Below are positions 53,362-64,000 of a DNA stretch of 64,000 nt, piece after piece; position 1 is the stretch's first letter; every line of letters begins with the position of its first letter. The notes beneath the pieces were generated by a model. It saw only the letters and a program-made list of their open reading frames with translations, ran no database searches and was not told where the DNA came from. The stretch comes from Xanthostigma xanthostigma (taxonomy: Eukaryota; Arthropoda; Insecta; Raphidioptera; Raphidiidae): positions 73,196,948 to 73,260,947 of the forward strand of contig OY754464.1 in the NCBI GenBank assembly GCA_963575645.1, written 5' to 3'. The translations under genes were made by a program, and so were the position numbers.

Positions 53362-53880
53362 TTTATAATATATTGATATTGATAATAATTATATCTACTA
53401 AATAAAAGTTGGTATTAGGTATCATAATTGCCACTTCAGGTATCCTGTACGACAAAGCGGCCATCAGTATGAAGCTATTTTGGCAGTTTCACGAAAAAAA
53501 CACACGGGTTTTGAAACTAAATAAGTAAAAACTGTAACAGCAACAAAACTGGAGAATGGGGTTTTGTTATTGTGTGAAGTGGCGTCATGGGAAAACAAAG
53601 AGAATAGTGTTTTGATATGTTTACGTAAGTTTCATAGCGAGCATGCGTAAAGAGATTGTGTCCAGTCATCATATACAGTGGCTTTTGGTAGCGGACGACA
53701 AGCACATAATCCTACAGGAAGAGTACGTTACAATAGGAACACTTACTAGCGAACAGGGGGCCACTTATATACAGAGTCAAACGTGTTACAAAATGAAATC
53801 AGTGCCTGGAAAAAGATCCCATCAATTCATTCAAAATTTAATTTTTATAATTGTATATGTTACAAAGATCAATTAATGTT
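53362..53880. other. Nothing recognised
   Basis: Mixed sequence with two short ORFs on opposite strands (near 53517-53876) that have no motif. It may be an upstream part of the decayed non-LTR element that follows, but no similarity could be seen by eye. Confidence 0.35.
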
Positions 53881-53882
53881 GA

Positions 53883-54118
53883 TATCAGATCATGAAGGAA
53901 TTAGAGGCGATAAAAGACTGAATACCTTTGTCAGATAGGAGGCCTCTGAAACATTCAATCGAGCTCGAACCAATTTGTAGAATTTCTTATAGAAACGTTC
54001 AACACATTGTTAGGAGATGGATCTGAGAATAGCATCTCTCTGATTGGAATCTGGTATTAGGTAACAAACATAGGAAGAAAATGATTGTATCCAAATCTTC
54101 TTGGTTTCCGGGCTTGTA
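53883..54118 (+). pseudogene. Decayed RNase H-type tail of a non-LTR retrotransposon
   Basis: Fragments in shifting frames read DHEGIRGDKRLNTFVR, then 'EASETFNRA', 'SYRNVQHIVRRWI' and 'WNLVLGNKHRKKMI'. 'GHEGI.GN..AD..AR.GSE' followed by a basic W-rich segment is the usual end of R1/I/jockey-group ORF2 RNase H regions. In-frame stops and shifts show it is dead. It ends at the Penelope-type fragment at 54120. Confidence 0.6.
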
Positions 54119-54119
54119 T

Positions 54120-54432
54120 GCCGTGGTCCATTAGTATTTCTACTTGACGTTTCGTCTACAACTGCGGTAGACATTATCAAAGGCGATGTGGTAGCGGGCG
54201 AAGTGTCCTTCTAGGCTGCTCACAGGTAAGTGTGTCGACAAGTGTGGTAGTTCCGTCTTTTATGGTCAGCGTGCTCGTGTTCTCTACTCGGTCGTAGTAT
54301 GCTCTTCTGTGATTGGTCGTTCCATTCAGTGGGTTGGTATTGCACAGCGCTGGTGTCCAGGTTTTACTTGAAGTCAAACTTTCGTCTTTGCGGTTGAAAT
54401 TATTTGTGTGTTTGTGTATTTCTATGGCCTCT
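54120..54432 (-). pseudogene. Penelope-like element, C-terminal coding end and 3' terminus
   Basis: The minus strand from 54431 reads EAIEIHKHTNNFNRKDES, then 'KTWTPALCNTNP', and runs to a stop at 54177. 'EI.KH..NFNR..G..LS..W.P' is the characteristic C-terminal stretch of Penelope-like proteins after the GIY-YIG domain (family knowledge). After the stop, 'aatgtctaccgcagttgtag' and 'acgaaacgtcaag' form a short hairpin carrying the CGAAACGT motif found in the mini-foldbacks. Everything upstream is absent. Confidence 0.75.
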
Positions 54433-54580
54433 CAACACAAATAATTTCAACCGCAAAGATGAAGGTTTGAATCTAAGTAAAACCTGGACACCAGCACTGT
54501 GCAATACCAACCCACTGAATGGAACGACCAATCACAGAAGAGCGTACTACGACCGAGAAGAGAAGCAAGTTCTCTCGCCT
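54433..54580 (+). pseudogene. Second Penelope-like C-terminal fragment, head-to-head with the first
   Basis: From 54433 the plus strand encodes NNFNRKDEGLNLSKTWTPAL, then 'CNTNPLNGTTNHRRAYYDR', almost the same peptide as the opposite strand of 54278-54414. The two copies form a 135-bp inverted pair with a hinge of about 18 bp. Head-to-head 5'-truncated copies are a known habit of Penelope-like elements. Confidence 0.75.
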
Positions 54581-55094
54581 TGATATCATTCTAAATATCC
54601 AAAAACCCCAAAATTATACGTAATTTTAAAACGAAACTCTAGTGTCATAAGCGAGCAGTTTGAAGTCGGAAAGGCCCCGCGTTGGGCGCCACTTTAATGT
54701 GTTCATTCGCTGACGAGACAAGTTTTTGACATGCGTTAATTTATTTTTCTTTGTTAATTAAATGTCAAAAATTTTGGATAAGGGTCTATAATTTTAACCT
54801 GCTAGAAGACATTTTGTAATAAAAGCGACTCAGCGTTTGGACGGTTGAGTGTATACTGCATCACATCGCAGAGTCCTGGCGCCTATGTCGAGTCAGCAAG
54901 TCAGCGCATTTTAACTGCCGAGTTCTCGTTTGTGGTCAGATGTCGGTTAAACAGGACTGACAATACACACACAGAGTGCTGATATAACAATGCAGTTGGG
55001 AATAATCGAATGTTTTTAATAATCGAAATGTTCAAATCTTTGATTAACGTCTGATTAGAATCTTCAATAAATAAAATTATCGACCAATTTTTCA

Positions 55095-55180
55095 GACAAT
55101 ACCTATATTAAAAAAAATATAATAATACATTAACGTTTCGATCCGGATTTGGACCTTCTTCAGAACTGATCTAAAAAAAA
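55095..55180. mobile_element. Single Penelope-type terminal motif
   Basis: 'taacgtttcgatccggattt' followed by 'ggaccttcttcagaactgat' has the hairpin plus CTTCTTCAG arrangement seen in the other copies, with a different stem (atccgg...tggac). It is immediately followed by repeat family I. Confidence 0.55.
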
Positions 55181-55182
55181 AT

Positions 55183-55430
55183 TGGTTGTCTGTAAAGTCG
55201 GTTTACGGACGATAGTTTTACGTGATAACGTATTCCGCTCGAATATCATATTTAATAATACATAACCTAAATTTTAGTACCTGTCAAACTTGGGCCGATC
55301 GTGCTTCTCTATCGCTTATACTGCGCTCTCGCTTGCACGCACAGGGTCAGGCGGAACGTTACGGCGTTACACTTTTTCGTGCGTGCAGCTGGTGTTTCAT
55401 CAATTTATAAGACGTTATCACCTCAAAATA
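55183..55430 (+). repeat. Repeat family I, copy 5
   Basis: It begins 'tggttgtctgtaaagtcgg' and 'gatagttttacgtgataacg', and ends 'gcgtgcagctggtgtttcat' and 'gacgttatcacctc'. The short ORF at 55222-55410 is non-conserved repeat sequence. Confidence 0.78.
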
Positions 55431-55829
55431 TAAAAAATAATTAATATTTAATTTCTAATTCGCTTTATATATTTTTTGTTAATATATTGTCTGAAAAATT
55501 GGTATATAATTTTATTTATTAATCAAAATGTTGCTATTCGAATGAAATATGAAATAATATGTGTAACGTAATAATTGTAGGTTTTATTAATTTTGATCTC
55601 ACTACTGTCACAGAATTATCTTAAGTAGTGATAATTATGTAATTATGTATGAAATATTAGTAATAAAAATTATTCTTATTCTTAATGCGTGAATTGATGC
55701 GAGTATTTCAACTTTTAAACTATGGATGAGTGCTTTTTATCTAGATTTCGATTGTCAGTCGTAAGAGAACTGTTTACATGCGGTGCTTCATAGAACAGAG
55801 GAGGATAAAAGACGTAAGCAGAAGCGTAG

Positions 55830-56225
55830 CGTGCCTTGGCGGGGCCCCGTATAAAAATTTGTTTGGGGGCCCTTAGGAAGGGTAAAGATTTCTCACAAAA
55901 GAAAAAAAAATGTTTGCATAAAATTAAAAGAAATATTTATTCATCATACTTATCTATCTGTCACTTTTTCCAAATTTTTTTCAAACAATTCATCATCGAT
56001 TATTGTGGGATTCCCCCGTTGAAGTAAATGACTTAAACGGGGAAATCCCGCAGCCCACGACAACCGATGTAGGGTGTTGCCAACTTTTGAACGCACGCAT
56101 TACGCGGGAAAAAAAGAAATTGCTTTTTTTGACTTTTGTCATTTCTGAAATAAAAAAAAATTGGGAAGTTTTTATTAGTTTTTGCTCACGCACGTTGGGG
56201 GCCCCGTATAATTGATACGGCAGAT
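55830..56225. repeat. Possible mobile element with GGGGCCCCGTATAA at both sides
   Basis: 'ggcggggccccgtataaaaa' (55838) and 'tgggggccccgtataattga' (56198) bracket a T-rich core. The core holds a stable hairpin, 'gtgggattcccccgtt...aacggggaaatcccgca' (56004-56052). The bracketing motifs are direct repeats with a palindromic core, and no target duplication was found. Confidence 0.4.
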
Positions 56226-56999
56226 ACGGCGGTAGCTACTTCCCTGGACGTAAGGAATCATGTTCTATATTGTGAAATGCATTGAGTATGTCAACTGATG
56301 AGAATCTGAGAGAAACATTTACATGCATTGTTTCAAAGAGGAGAATGATTCATTAATCATTATCTTTCGAATGATTTTGGATAAACCTCTCGAGACATTT
56401 AAATAAACGAATAGCTAAGATTATTTTCTCTCGAAATAGCTCATCACTAATAATATTGCAGTAATGGTAATGGCCGGCTAGACCAACTAAATAATAATTC
56501 CGTACTGAAATGCAAGTGGTCGTGTAATAAAATCTAATCAGTTCTGATTGCGAAGGGGAGAACTTACATAGAAACGAATTATCCGATTGTGTTTTTAATC
56601 AGAAATATGTTGCCAAGCCTATATTTTTTGTTTATATATTGGTATTTACAGAACAAACTATAAATTAACAACGAAAGTCAACGATACACTGGCTGAACCT
56701 ATTTTTTAAAATATTTTGATAGACCTAGATAAAGAAAGTATATGAAAAGAGATGTATATACCAGTTATCTATACTACTACCGCATGATTGAAAGCTAGAT
56801 TCAACTAGAGACAGTCAATCATCTGAAGTTGTCGGGAGATGCATATTATATTCGTAGCGGAACTATTCTATGTTTAAAATTACATTTTCAAAAAATGTCA
56901 AAAAAATTGTTGTATTATCTATTTATAACGTAGGATCCAACCCTAAAAAATATGGGACGAGCCTATTTGTAAACGCTTGCAAGAAAAAAGTAATAATAA

Positions 57000-57115
57000 T
57001 AATAATAATGCGTTTTACGTCCGTTTCTCGACTTTATGTCATAACAGACGCCATTCGCACCATTACTATGTTTTTTTTTCTACCACACTTCCCGTTATTT
57101 TCTACAATTTTTAAA
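57000..57115 (+). repeat. Uninterrupted copy of the host repeat at 21486/22355
   Basis: It begins 'aataataatgcgttttacgt', passes continuously through 'cgcaccattactat', and goes on to 'taccacacttcccgttattt'. In the other copy the 740-bp element sits exactly between these parts. Confidence 0.8.
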
Positions 57116-57414
57116 CTTCAACTTAATTAATAGCAATGGGCGAATGAAGGATTTTTTAGAAAATTAGGATAAGGTAGGCAAGAAAAAAGTACTACTTTCC
57201 ATCCTTCAAAGTTATTTTCATGAAACCTTTATTATTTATTAACCTTACTGTCAATATTATATGTCAGCAACAATAGTTTAGACTCTGACATATTATACTA
57301 TAGGTTCCCAAATATTTTACGAAATAATATAAAGATTTTTCAAACAAAAAATGTTAATGTTCACAGCTCTGTACATAAAAAGTCTTAATAACAATGGAAT
57401 TTGAATAAAGGATT

Positions 57415-57605
57415 TTTCTTTATAACTTGATCGAAAGTGCATATTTTCGGCACCAATTGTAAGGCAGAAAGTCTAACATTTACTCCTTGGTGAGATTACA
57501 AGCTACAATACGGGAAGTTCGTGCGGTAGTAAGGCAAAAATAACCAATAAACTGTTGTTTAGATATCGTTTCCATAGCAACCCTATTACATTTTAATAGT
57601 CGCGA
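57415..57605 (+). repeat. Dispersed repeat, copy 1
   Basis: 'ttgatcgaaagtgcatattt', 'ttgtaaggcagaaagtctaa' and 'cgtttccatagcaaccctat' match 59390-59580 at about 80% in direct orientation. It is non-coding. Confidence 0.7.
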
Positions 57606-57734
57606 ACAGCTGTCATTCTTGTTTTTACGTATGACCTCAAAGCTTCTTGCTTGGAATTTATCCGTGTTTTCATGTAATTAACTAATTTATAATGTATTAA
57701 ATAAGCGTGCTTACGACCGAGGTATGAAGAAAAA

Positions 57735-57836
57735 TAGTATACACCACACTGGCCGAAAGTGTGATACCTTGTCCTTCGTGCCATGTTGCCTGAGGCGAAG
57801 AATCACACTTTCGACCCTTGTGGTGTAATATACTAT
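57735..57836. repeat. Inverted repeat (~31-bp arms)
   Basis: 'agtatacaccacactggccg' plus 'aaagtgtgat' is inverted as 'atcacactttcgacccttgt' plus 'ggtgtaatatact'. The hinge is about 35 bp. It may be the end structure of the neighbouring dispersed repeat. Confidence 0.6.
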
Positions 57837-58449
57837 TAATACTATTGTATTACACTGTGATAAAAAACTCTTTTAAATATACTAGAACTCTGCAATATAA
57901 ATAGTAATTTATACAAAAGGTAGGTATCTGAAAGACGAACAAAGAACCAACAAGTGATAAAAATCATAAATAATCTTTATGAATATAATAAATTAAATTA
58001 GATAATATAAAAGTACTCTCTGACAGTGCACTATGCAAGTTACTGCCACAAGTTATAAAATCCTAGCAGTGAAACTTTGCTCGCAAAAGTGTGTAGTTTT
58101 ATATAAAAGTCAAAACTGTTTTTTTTTAACGCAGGACTTCGGACAGGCAGTCAACTGAGAAAAAAACGAACAAAGGCGCAAATACGTATTTGTGTTTAAA
58201 CAAGGAAATAATCATAGAAACAATGTGATACGTCGTTGAAGTTATATACATTTTTATTTAAATTGATCTATTCTACCTGTGAAGGGGTAGGACATTGGCT
58301 GTGAAAATTAAAACTGCAATTTGTATACCTGTTTGAAGGTCGTTAGCCAAAGACAATCGTTAGTCGTGGTTGTTACGTCATCGTCTGTTTACAAATTATT
58401 AGATATATCAAAACTCTCAGGTTCAAACCCCAAATTAACATAGTTTATT

Positions 58450-58897
58450 TTATTCAACACGCGTGAGTAATATATAATTTAGGGGCCCTGCTAAATTCGG
58501 GAGAAATAATAAATTACTTCATGTTGACGCGTAGAGTGCTAATAATGAGCCGGAACTGTACGATAATGTATTACTGCATAGTTTCTGGACCAATAGGAAC
58601 GCGATACCGATTTGTATATATGAAAACAGCATCGCAATACAGCGAAAGTCAGGGCCATCTTGTGTGCATCGAGGGCGGTGGGTACGTCAATCAATGAAGT
58701 GATTTATTATTTTTCCTTCTTTTATCAGGGTCCCGATTACATATTACTCGTACTAGTTGAATAAAGTATTATGTGCGACCATTAGTCGAAGGAGAATATT
58801 TCACTCGCGTGTTATCGCACTCGCTACACTCGTGCGGAAAATTTCACGCTCATGCATGGAATCTTCTCCTTCTCTCACTAGTCGCACAATATACTAT
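58450..58897 (-). repeat. Dispersed repeat family C, copy 2
   Basis: Reverse complement of 5209-5676 over nearly the full length. It has an additional 50 bp in the terminal hairpin (58808-58850: 'ttatcgcactcgctacactc'), so copy 1 has lost or copy 2 has gained sequence there. Confidence 0.8.
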
Positions 58898-59389
58898 TTT
58901 ACTTTTTTTTTAGTAGCGACAATTTTTTTTATATTTCTTATTAATAAATTATAAACTAAAATTTATTAATTTTGTTTTTTGTATATTCATTTTTAATGAC
59001 TAAACATGTTTCAATTTATAATGTTTTTATGTAAACGTAAATTTTAAACATTAATATAAAAATTCGTAAGGAGCATAACTTCAGGTGCCATTTTAGACAA
59101 AAGTAAAAATGGCTTAAAAATATTACGACTATTATTCTTGCACTTGTAATAAAAATAAAAGTGTTCAGTCTACATAGTTATAGCAGTACACTTGCCCATG
59201 AAACTACTTCTTTTGACAAATAATAAAAGAAGTAATTGTATTTATAAATGAAATTATTCAAAGTCAATATTTACATACCGTTACACAGGATCGAACCCAA
59301 ACGTGTGTCCTCGGGATGACGAAGAATTGAAGGTCTCTGAAAAAATGCAAAATCTCTTGTCAAAGACTTTTTCGCTATAAAAAATAATT

Positions 59390-59580
59390 TTTCTTCATAC
59401 CTCGATCGAAAGTACATACTTTCGACATCAATTGTAAGGCAGAAAGTCTAACATTTACGCATTGGTGGGATTACACGCACTGATGCGTACGTACGCTGAG
59501 GCTGCAGTAAAGAAAAAAATCACTAATCAGCTGTTGTTTATAATGTCGTTTCCATAGCAACCTTATTACATTTCAGCTAA
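59390..59580 (+). repeat. Dispersed repeat, copy 2
   Basis: Direct copy of 57415-57605 ('ctcgatcgaaagtacatact', 'ttgtaaggcagaaagtctaa', 'tcgtttccatagcaacctta'). The middle is diverged, and the GTACGTAC phrase is present only here. Confidence 0.7.
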
Positions 59581-59711
59581 TTAAAATTTCGGATATCGCT
59601 GAGGTGACGCGGGTATTGACTAACATAATATAATATGATATTTGCACTCGCTGCCATGGTTACCTACATAACATGTTCCACGTTATGTAAAAATTAAACA
59701 AAACATATCGA

Positions 59712-60645
59712 ACTAGTTTATTTCTGACAGATCCTTAAACATAAAGAGCGGCTGATTTTTTTTTATTTCCAAAATATTTCCAAAAACTATAAAGTTTAGA
59801 AAAAAAAAATTTTCAAAACTTTCTTGAAAAAATAAATAGAATAATAAGCCGTTATGAAAAGTATACCATTGTTATATAAAAAAACACCGTTATAGCATAT
59901 ATCTCTTCTGCACATGCGCCGATTTTACCCAAAAACAATATAGGGCTCTTCATATTTGCATACCAAACATTCTCCCAAAATTTGGTTTCAATCCGCTTAT
60001 CCGTTTGAGCTTTATCGTGTTCACAGACTAAGAGACGCACAGAGTTTTTCCAAAAATATGTTTTTTGGAATTGGGGGACCTCAAAACGGAAAGATATTGT
60101 AAAATGTTTGCACCGTGATTTTTGACCTACGCCAGTATCATTCCCCACTTGTGGGTTGGAATAGTAAAATTAATCAAAGGATGCTTACCTTGTTTATTTC
60201 CGACAGATCTACAAAACAAAAGAACAGCTGATTTTTTTTTTTATTTTTAAAATATCTCCGAAACTATAAAGTTTAAAAAAAAAACGAAACTTTCTTGAAA
60301 AAATAAATTGAATAATAAACCGTTATGAAAAGTATACCATAATTATATAAAAAACACCGTTATAGCATATATTTCTGCTGCGCATGGGCCGATTTTCTCC
60401 AAAAACAATAGGGCTCTTCATATTTGCATACCAAACATCCTCCCAAAATTTGGTTTCAATCCGCTCATCCGTTTGACCTGTTACGTGCTCACAGTTAAAC
60501 AGACAGACGCACAGAGTTTTTCCAAAAATATGTTTTTCGAAATCGAGGGACCTCAAAACGAAAAGATATTGTAAAATTTTGAAAAGTGATTTTTGACCTA
60601 AACTAGTATCATTCCCCACTTGTGGATTGGAATAGTAAAATTCCT
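59712..60645 (-). repeat. Tandem duplication of a ~475-bp repeat
   Basis: Unit 1 (59712-60172) and unit 2 (60186-60645) are about 88% identical. Both carry 'gttatgaaaagtataccat', 'ttggtttcaatccgct', 'cacagagtttttccaaaaat' and 'cattccccacttgtgg'. Mirrored ORFs of 98 codons (59852-60148 and 60323-60619, minus) are conserved in position but full of low-complexity residues and do not resemble a protein I know. Part of the unit recurs at 33690. Confidence 0.85.
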
Positions 60646-60985
60646 AGTCTGGCATCACTGCGATTCCGTCCGGTGGATTCAAAACCGAGTAACAAATAAT
60701 AGGACTCTATAGAATGTAAAACATACACAGAGAAATATGTATGAGGATTGGACAAGGGAACCATTCCAAAACGGAAGGAAACCGTTTTACAGTTCCATCG
60801 TAAAATTGTATACGTGAATCGGTTGGAGCGCGACTGGTGGAAAGCTTCGGTACTAAAAATAAATGTACTAACGTCTCCAGTATCGGTGTTACATAACCAG
60901 TAATCCAGTGCTGCCACAACAATACTATAGCAACGGGTTGTGTTGACTACCACTGTTTGCAGTATTTGCTCGAATATATAATATA

Positions 60986-61403
60986 CTAGCGCGTCCGTCC
61001 CGGTTTCACCCGGGTGAGATATATATAATTTTGCAAAATGTATTTCGTTTGCGGCCCGGCGTCTGAACTAATAGCTTTGAGCAAATTCGACCAGATTTGC
61101 TTCTGAACTAATAGCTTCGAACATATTCTATCAGATGTCGCTACTTGGTACTAAAACAGTTTTTTTTTTTGTTTGATTCTAATGACTTTGAGTAAATTCT
61201 ATCAAATGTTTTTAAACAGTTTTTTTGAGGAAAACACCGTAATTTTGTACAAAATATTTAATAAAAACTATTCTATAGCGTAAATTGCACCAAGCAAGAC
61301 ACATTTACAAAATTTCATTAAAATCGGTTTAGTGGTTTCGGAGATTAGCGCGGCCAAAATTATGACACGAGAATTTTATATATTATATAAATAACTAGTG
61401 TTG
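60986..61403 (-). mobile_element. Non-autonomous Helitron
   Basis: On the minus strand the 3' end is a hairpin (cacccgggtgaaaccgggac), then GGACGCGCTAG and T at 60985. The 5' region reads 'taaaattctcgtgtcataat' and 'ctaaaccgattttaatgaaa', which I recall from insect Helitrons. No Rep/helicase frame is present. The exact 5' base is uncertain because the TC start is degenerate. Confidence 0.7.
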
Positions 61404-61829
61404 GAACTTTTTTGATTTTTTGATAGGTTATGGTCTATGAAAAATAATAAAATTTAGCTAGATTTCGTTTAATATTTAAATACCTACTTTTAGGAAAAAT
61501 CTCGCTGAATCGATTTCGATCAACCACAGCCCATAATCTCTTTTAGTTTCAGAGATATAGCCGTTTTAAACTAGAGCTGAGACTTTTTTTGGTTGGATAC
61601 CGCCATTGAAAAATTTAAAAAAACCGGTTAACTGCAGGTTTTTACATTTCATATCCGCGGTTTTCTTATCAAATTCTAACAGATCGACCGGTTAATCAGG
61701 CTTCATGTCCAATTTAAATATAACACGGTCTCGAATTTGAGGTCAAAAAATGAAAATGTTAAAAAAAATTATTTTTGATGAAATAAAAAACCACTGATAG
61801 TCTGCAATTTATAAAAAAACACTCTAATC

Positions 61830-62298
61830 CAGCGGTTCACAAACTTTTTTGGTGACGGAACCCTTTTGGAAAGCGAAATACTTGACGGAACCCTCAATAA
61901 AACAAAAATGTCTTTATATGCATTCTTTATTAATAGGCATGATACGAGGACAATGTAACAGTTACTTATTAATAGTATTATAATCCGAAATAAATATAGA
62001 AATACAAATTGACAGTGCAAGCAATTCTCGACTTTATGTTTTGTTCATAACTATAGCGCCTAATCTCAGGGGCGGCTTTTATCAAAGGGACTGCGCTCAC
62101 ACAAGTAGATACCTATCGGTGGCGGCATAATACAATAATAATTTGTACTGTGGTGGCGACTAAGTTTGGCTGCGCCTCGTGAACATCGCCTCAAACAGAG
62201 AGAGAGAGAGGTGTTTTTAAAATTTTTCTAAATTCTTGCGGAGCCCCCACAGGGGTTTCGCGGAACCCTAGGGTTCCGCGGAGCACACTTTGAGTATG
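61830..62298. mobile_element. Probable hAT-type MITE (~469 bp)
   Basis: The left end is CAGCGGTTCACAAACTTT, and the right end is GCACACTTTGAGTATG. Subterminal 'ggaaccct' motifs face each other (61857 and 62262). The flanks CTCTAATC and GCTTAATC agree in only five of eight bases, so this is the weakest of the hAT calls. Confidence 0.6.
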
Positions 62299-62299
62299 G

Positions 62300-63195
62300 C
62301 TTAATCCATTGGTTGACGTAGGTACATTTAAAAAACTATCGTATAAATAGAGGTCAAGTTTAGTTATGGCTACTTTTATTAACCGAAGTTAAGAATAAAT
62401 GTTTGAGGTTCACTGGAGATACATATACTGCAGTACAGTACATTTCTAAATTAAAATAATATTATTAAAATACATAGTTAGATGTGTCAATACCGGCAAA
62501 GGCCGGGACAATAACCATATTGGGGAATCTTTTTTGGGACTGAAAATTTTGCAAATATAGAAACAAATAACAGTATTCAAGTTTTACATAAATGTGAAAA
62601 GCATTATAAGTGAAAAATTGCTTTTCTATCATGTAAACCGATCGAAACAACTATATAGCAGGCCAATGACGAGTAGCGGGCCGTGAAGTAACTTTACCAG
62701 CCGCCGGATGGCAAAGTAAAATACAATAATAATTTATTGTTTTTCAATTTATTTTTAATAATTAAACTAATTTTACTTCAAACTTGACACGAACCTGGGA
62801 TCTTCTACACACAAGGACGTAGATATGAGGGGGGTACAGGCGGTAATAAATTTATCCCCCCAGGACCTTAATAATAAGGGCGACCAATTCCAAATTTCGA
62901 TCCGTTAAAAACTGTCATATTTCTTATAAAATATTACGCACTTTTTTTATCTGTCATTTCAAATTGCAATCTAATTGTATACCTATATATTTTTTTCTCT
63001 TTTGACGTGTTTTTAACATTTTTTTGTTACTTTTTGTATAGCTAAAACCAATAAATCTATCTATCTATCTTCAATTCTGCATAGGAATAGTATAACAGAA
63101 ATAAACATTGACGCGTGGAGTTTGTTTTTTTGACCGTGAGTGTATTTCTATCGATTGACATTTCGCTGACAAATTATTGTGATTGGAATTTAAAA
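62300..63195. other. Intergenic sequence upstream of the ZAD gene; promoter not identified
   Basis: AT-rich, with a (ctat)n run at 63055-63070 and a segment 62645-62710 ('gagtagcgggccgtgaagta') of higher GC. I cannot place a TATA box or initiator with confidence. The 5' UTR of the ZAD gene probably starts within 200 bp of 63204, or an upstream non-coding exon lies further back. Confidence 0.35.
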
Positions 63196-63203
63196 TTCAC
63201 ATT

Positions 63204-63353
63204 ATGAAGGAAATTTTGGCAAATAGCGATGGATTAACAACAATGTGTAGATTGTGTTTGTCAACCGATGTTACAATGATAGACATATTTTGCTTTTCCA
63301 ACAAAATGAAAAAGAAAGTGTCAGATGTCATAATGACCTGTGCTCCCGTTCAG
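63204..63353 (+). CDS. ZAD gene coding exon 1
   Basis: Fifty codons from the ATG, phase-0 donor. It contains the first zinc-ligand pair (Cys15, Cys18) and the hydrophobic core of the ZAD. Confidence 0.87.
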
Positions 63354-64000
63354 GTAAGTGTATTTATTTTCAAAGTGCACAGTGCACACAATACGGAATG
63401 TTTGTTTTTTAAACATGATTTAGGTAGGACTGTTAATTTTAGTTACGCTTATTATACAATTTTAAAATAAGACGAATGATTTATACTCTATGTATTAGGT
63501 ATTATAATAATAAAAGTAGGACAATAGGTTAGGTACTACACACTAGGCACAGTACTTTAAAATATTATGTAGATATTAGTGGTTTAAACAGATATAAATG
63601 TTAATTTTTAATCATTTTAATAAAGGCGTTGCAATAAATTTTCACTGTATTATTTTTCGTTGTTCTATCAAGATTTTAAATTTAAAAAAAAATACCTATG
63701 CCGTATTAGCAAATCAGTAGAGTAAACTGTAAAATACTCAACATTAGGCATGATAAGCCCGAAGGTTGTATCGAAACCGAGAGCTCAATTTACTAAACAA
63801 TCGAAAAAAGTTACTTAAAATATTTCTTCGTCTATTTGATTTCTACACGCTGTTAAAAAAGAAGAATTAACTTAAAAATCAGCCTGTATTGTAGTTATTT
63901 ATTATTCTCTCTCTTCGTATTTATCATCTTTAATTAATTATTATTCTGTTACAGATAACGAAATGCGATCAGCTGCCAAATTTGATTTGTCAAGTATGTC
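63204..64000 (+). CDS. ZAD zinc-finger protein, first coding exons (3' end outside window)
   Basis: ATG at 63204 (context attATGa) opens 50 codons to a CAG|gtaagt donor at 63354. The next exon starts at 63955 after ttacag, in phase 0, and continues past the window. The joined peptide has CRLCL (residues 15-19), 'MIDIF', 'VSDVIMTC', 'LPNLICQVC' in order. This is the N-terminal zinc-finger-associated domain (ZAD) with its C-x2-C ... C-x2-C zinc ligands. ZAD proteins normally carry C2H2 fingers in the C-terminal half and act as nuclear DNA-binding regulators that dimerise through the ZAD. The fingers are not in view, so the specific gene cannot be named. An upstream in-frame TTG adds residues but is not a normal eukaryotic start. 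Confidence 0.88.
63955..64000 (+). CDS. ZAD gene coding exon 2 (partial)
   Basis: It begins ITKCDQLPNLICQVC after a tctgttacag acceptor. The final C-x2-C supplies the second zinc-ligand pair. The window ends in mid-exon. Confidence 0.85.
   Translation, partial: MTKCDQLPNLICQVC

Noticed and set aside
55222-55410. 62-codon ORF as a gene
   Set aside because: It lies fully inside repeat family I and is not preserved in the four other copies.
59280-59330. B-box-like 'ggatcgaaccca' as a tRNA or SINE
   Set aside because: No A box or paired arms at the expected distance on either strand.

Overview
This window is AT-rich eukaryotic DNA, almost certainly from an insect. It holds one long split gene that closely resembles the Drosophila serine protease Stubble, the first exons of a ZAD zinc-finger gene (an arthropod-typical class), and a dense load of insect-type transposon remnants: hAT, Tc1/mariner, PIF/Harbinger, Helitron, Penelope-like, jockey-like and LTR. 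Introns follow GT-AG rules and there is no operon structure. The order cannot be fixed from sequence alone. The Helitron termini and general texture would suit Lepidoptera or Hemiptera.

Layout. Positions 1-13408 hold tandem repeats, foldback elements, a hAT MITE, a Helitron-like end beside a THAP-domain gene fragment, two 3' ends of non-LTR retrotransposons, and a solo LTR. Positions 13409-43228 hold eight in-phase coding exons of a trypsin-fold protease. In order they encode a six-cysteine knot domain, a Ser/Thr/Pro-rich stem spread over three exons, the activation site, and a complete S1 catalytic domain with its His/Asp/Ser triad and an Asp at the base of the specificity pocket. The N-terminal exons, which should encode the cytoplasmic tail and signal anchor, are not visible. 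They probably lie upstream of the window. The introns are long and almost wholly built of repeats. Positions 43229-63200 are intergenic and just as full of repeats. From 63204 the first coding exon of a ZAD zinc-finger protein begins on the same strand, and the window ends inside its second coding exon.

Mobile DNA. Eleven short hAT-type elements are recognisable by CAG- or TAG-type inverted ends, and ten of them have an 8-bp target duplication. Others include a mariner with its catalytic core deleted (TA duplication), two PIF/Harbinger derivatives (TAA/TTA duplications, one with a transposase N-terminus), two large foldbacks with TACAGGGTG ends, TTAA-flanked elements, Helitron ends, and a solo LTR with a 4-bp duplication.

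Most unusual features. (1) A group of mini-foldbacks is centred on a CGTTTCGG...CTTC hairpin motif, and this motif can be tied to Penelope-like elements by a head-to-head pair of their C-terminal coding ends. (2) Two perfect palindromes (45 and 67 bp) abut inside the last intron. (3) A 300-bp near-perfect palindrome with 147-bp arms lies just downstream of the gene. (4) An 84-bp minisatellite inside a TIR element keeps an open reading frame. (5) One host repeat has both a filled and an empty site. No CRISPR, operon or clearly new multi-gene system was found.
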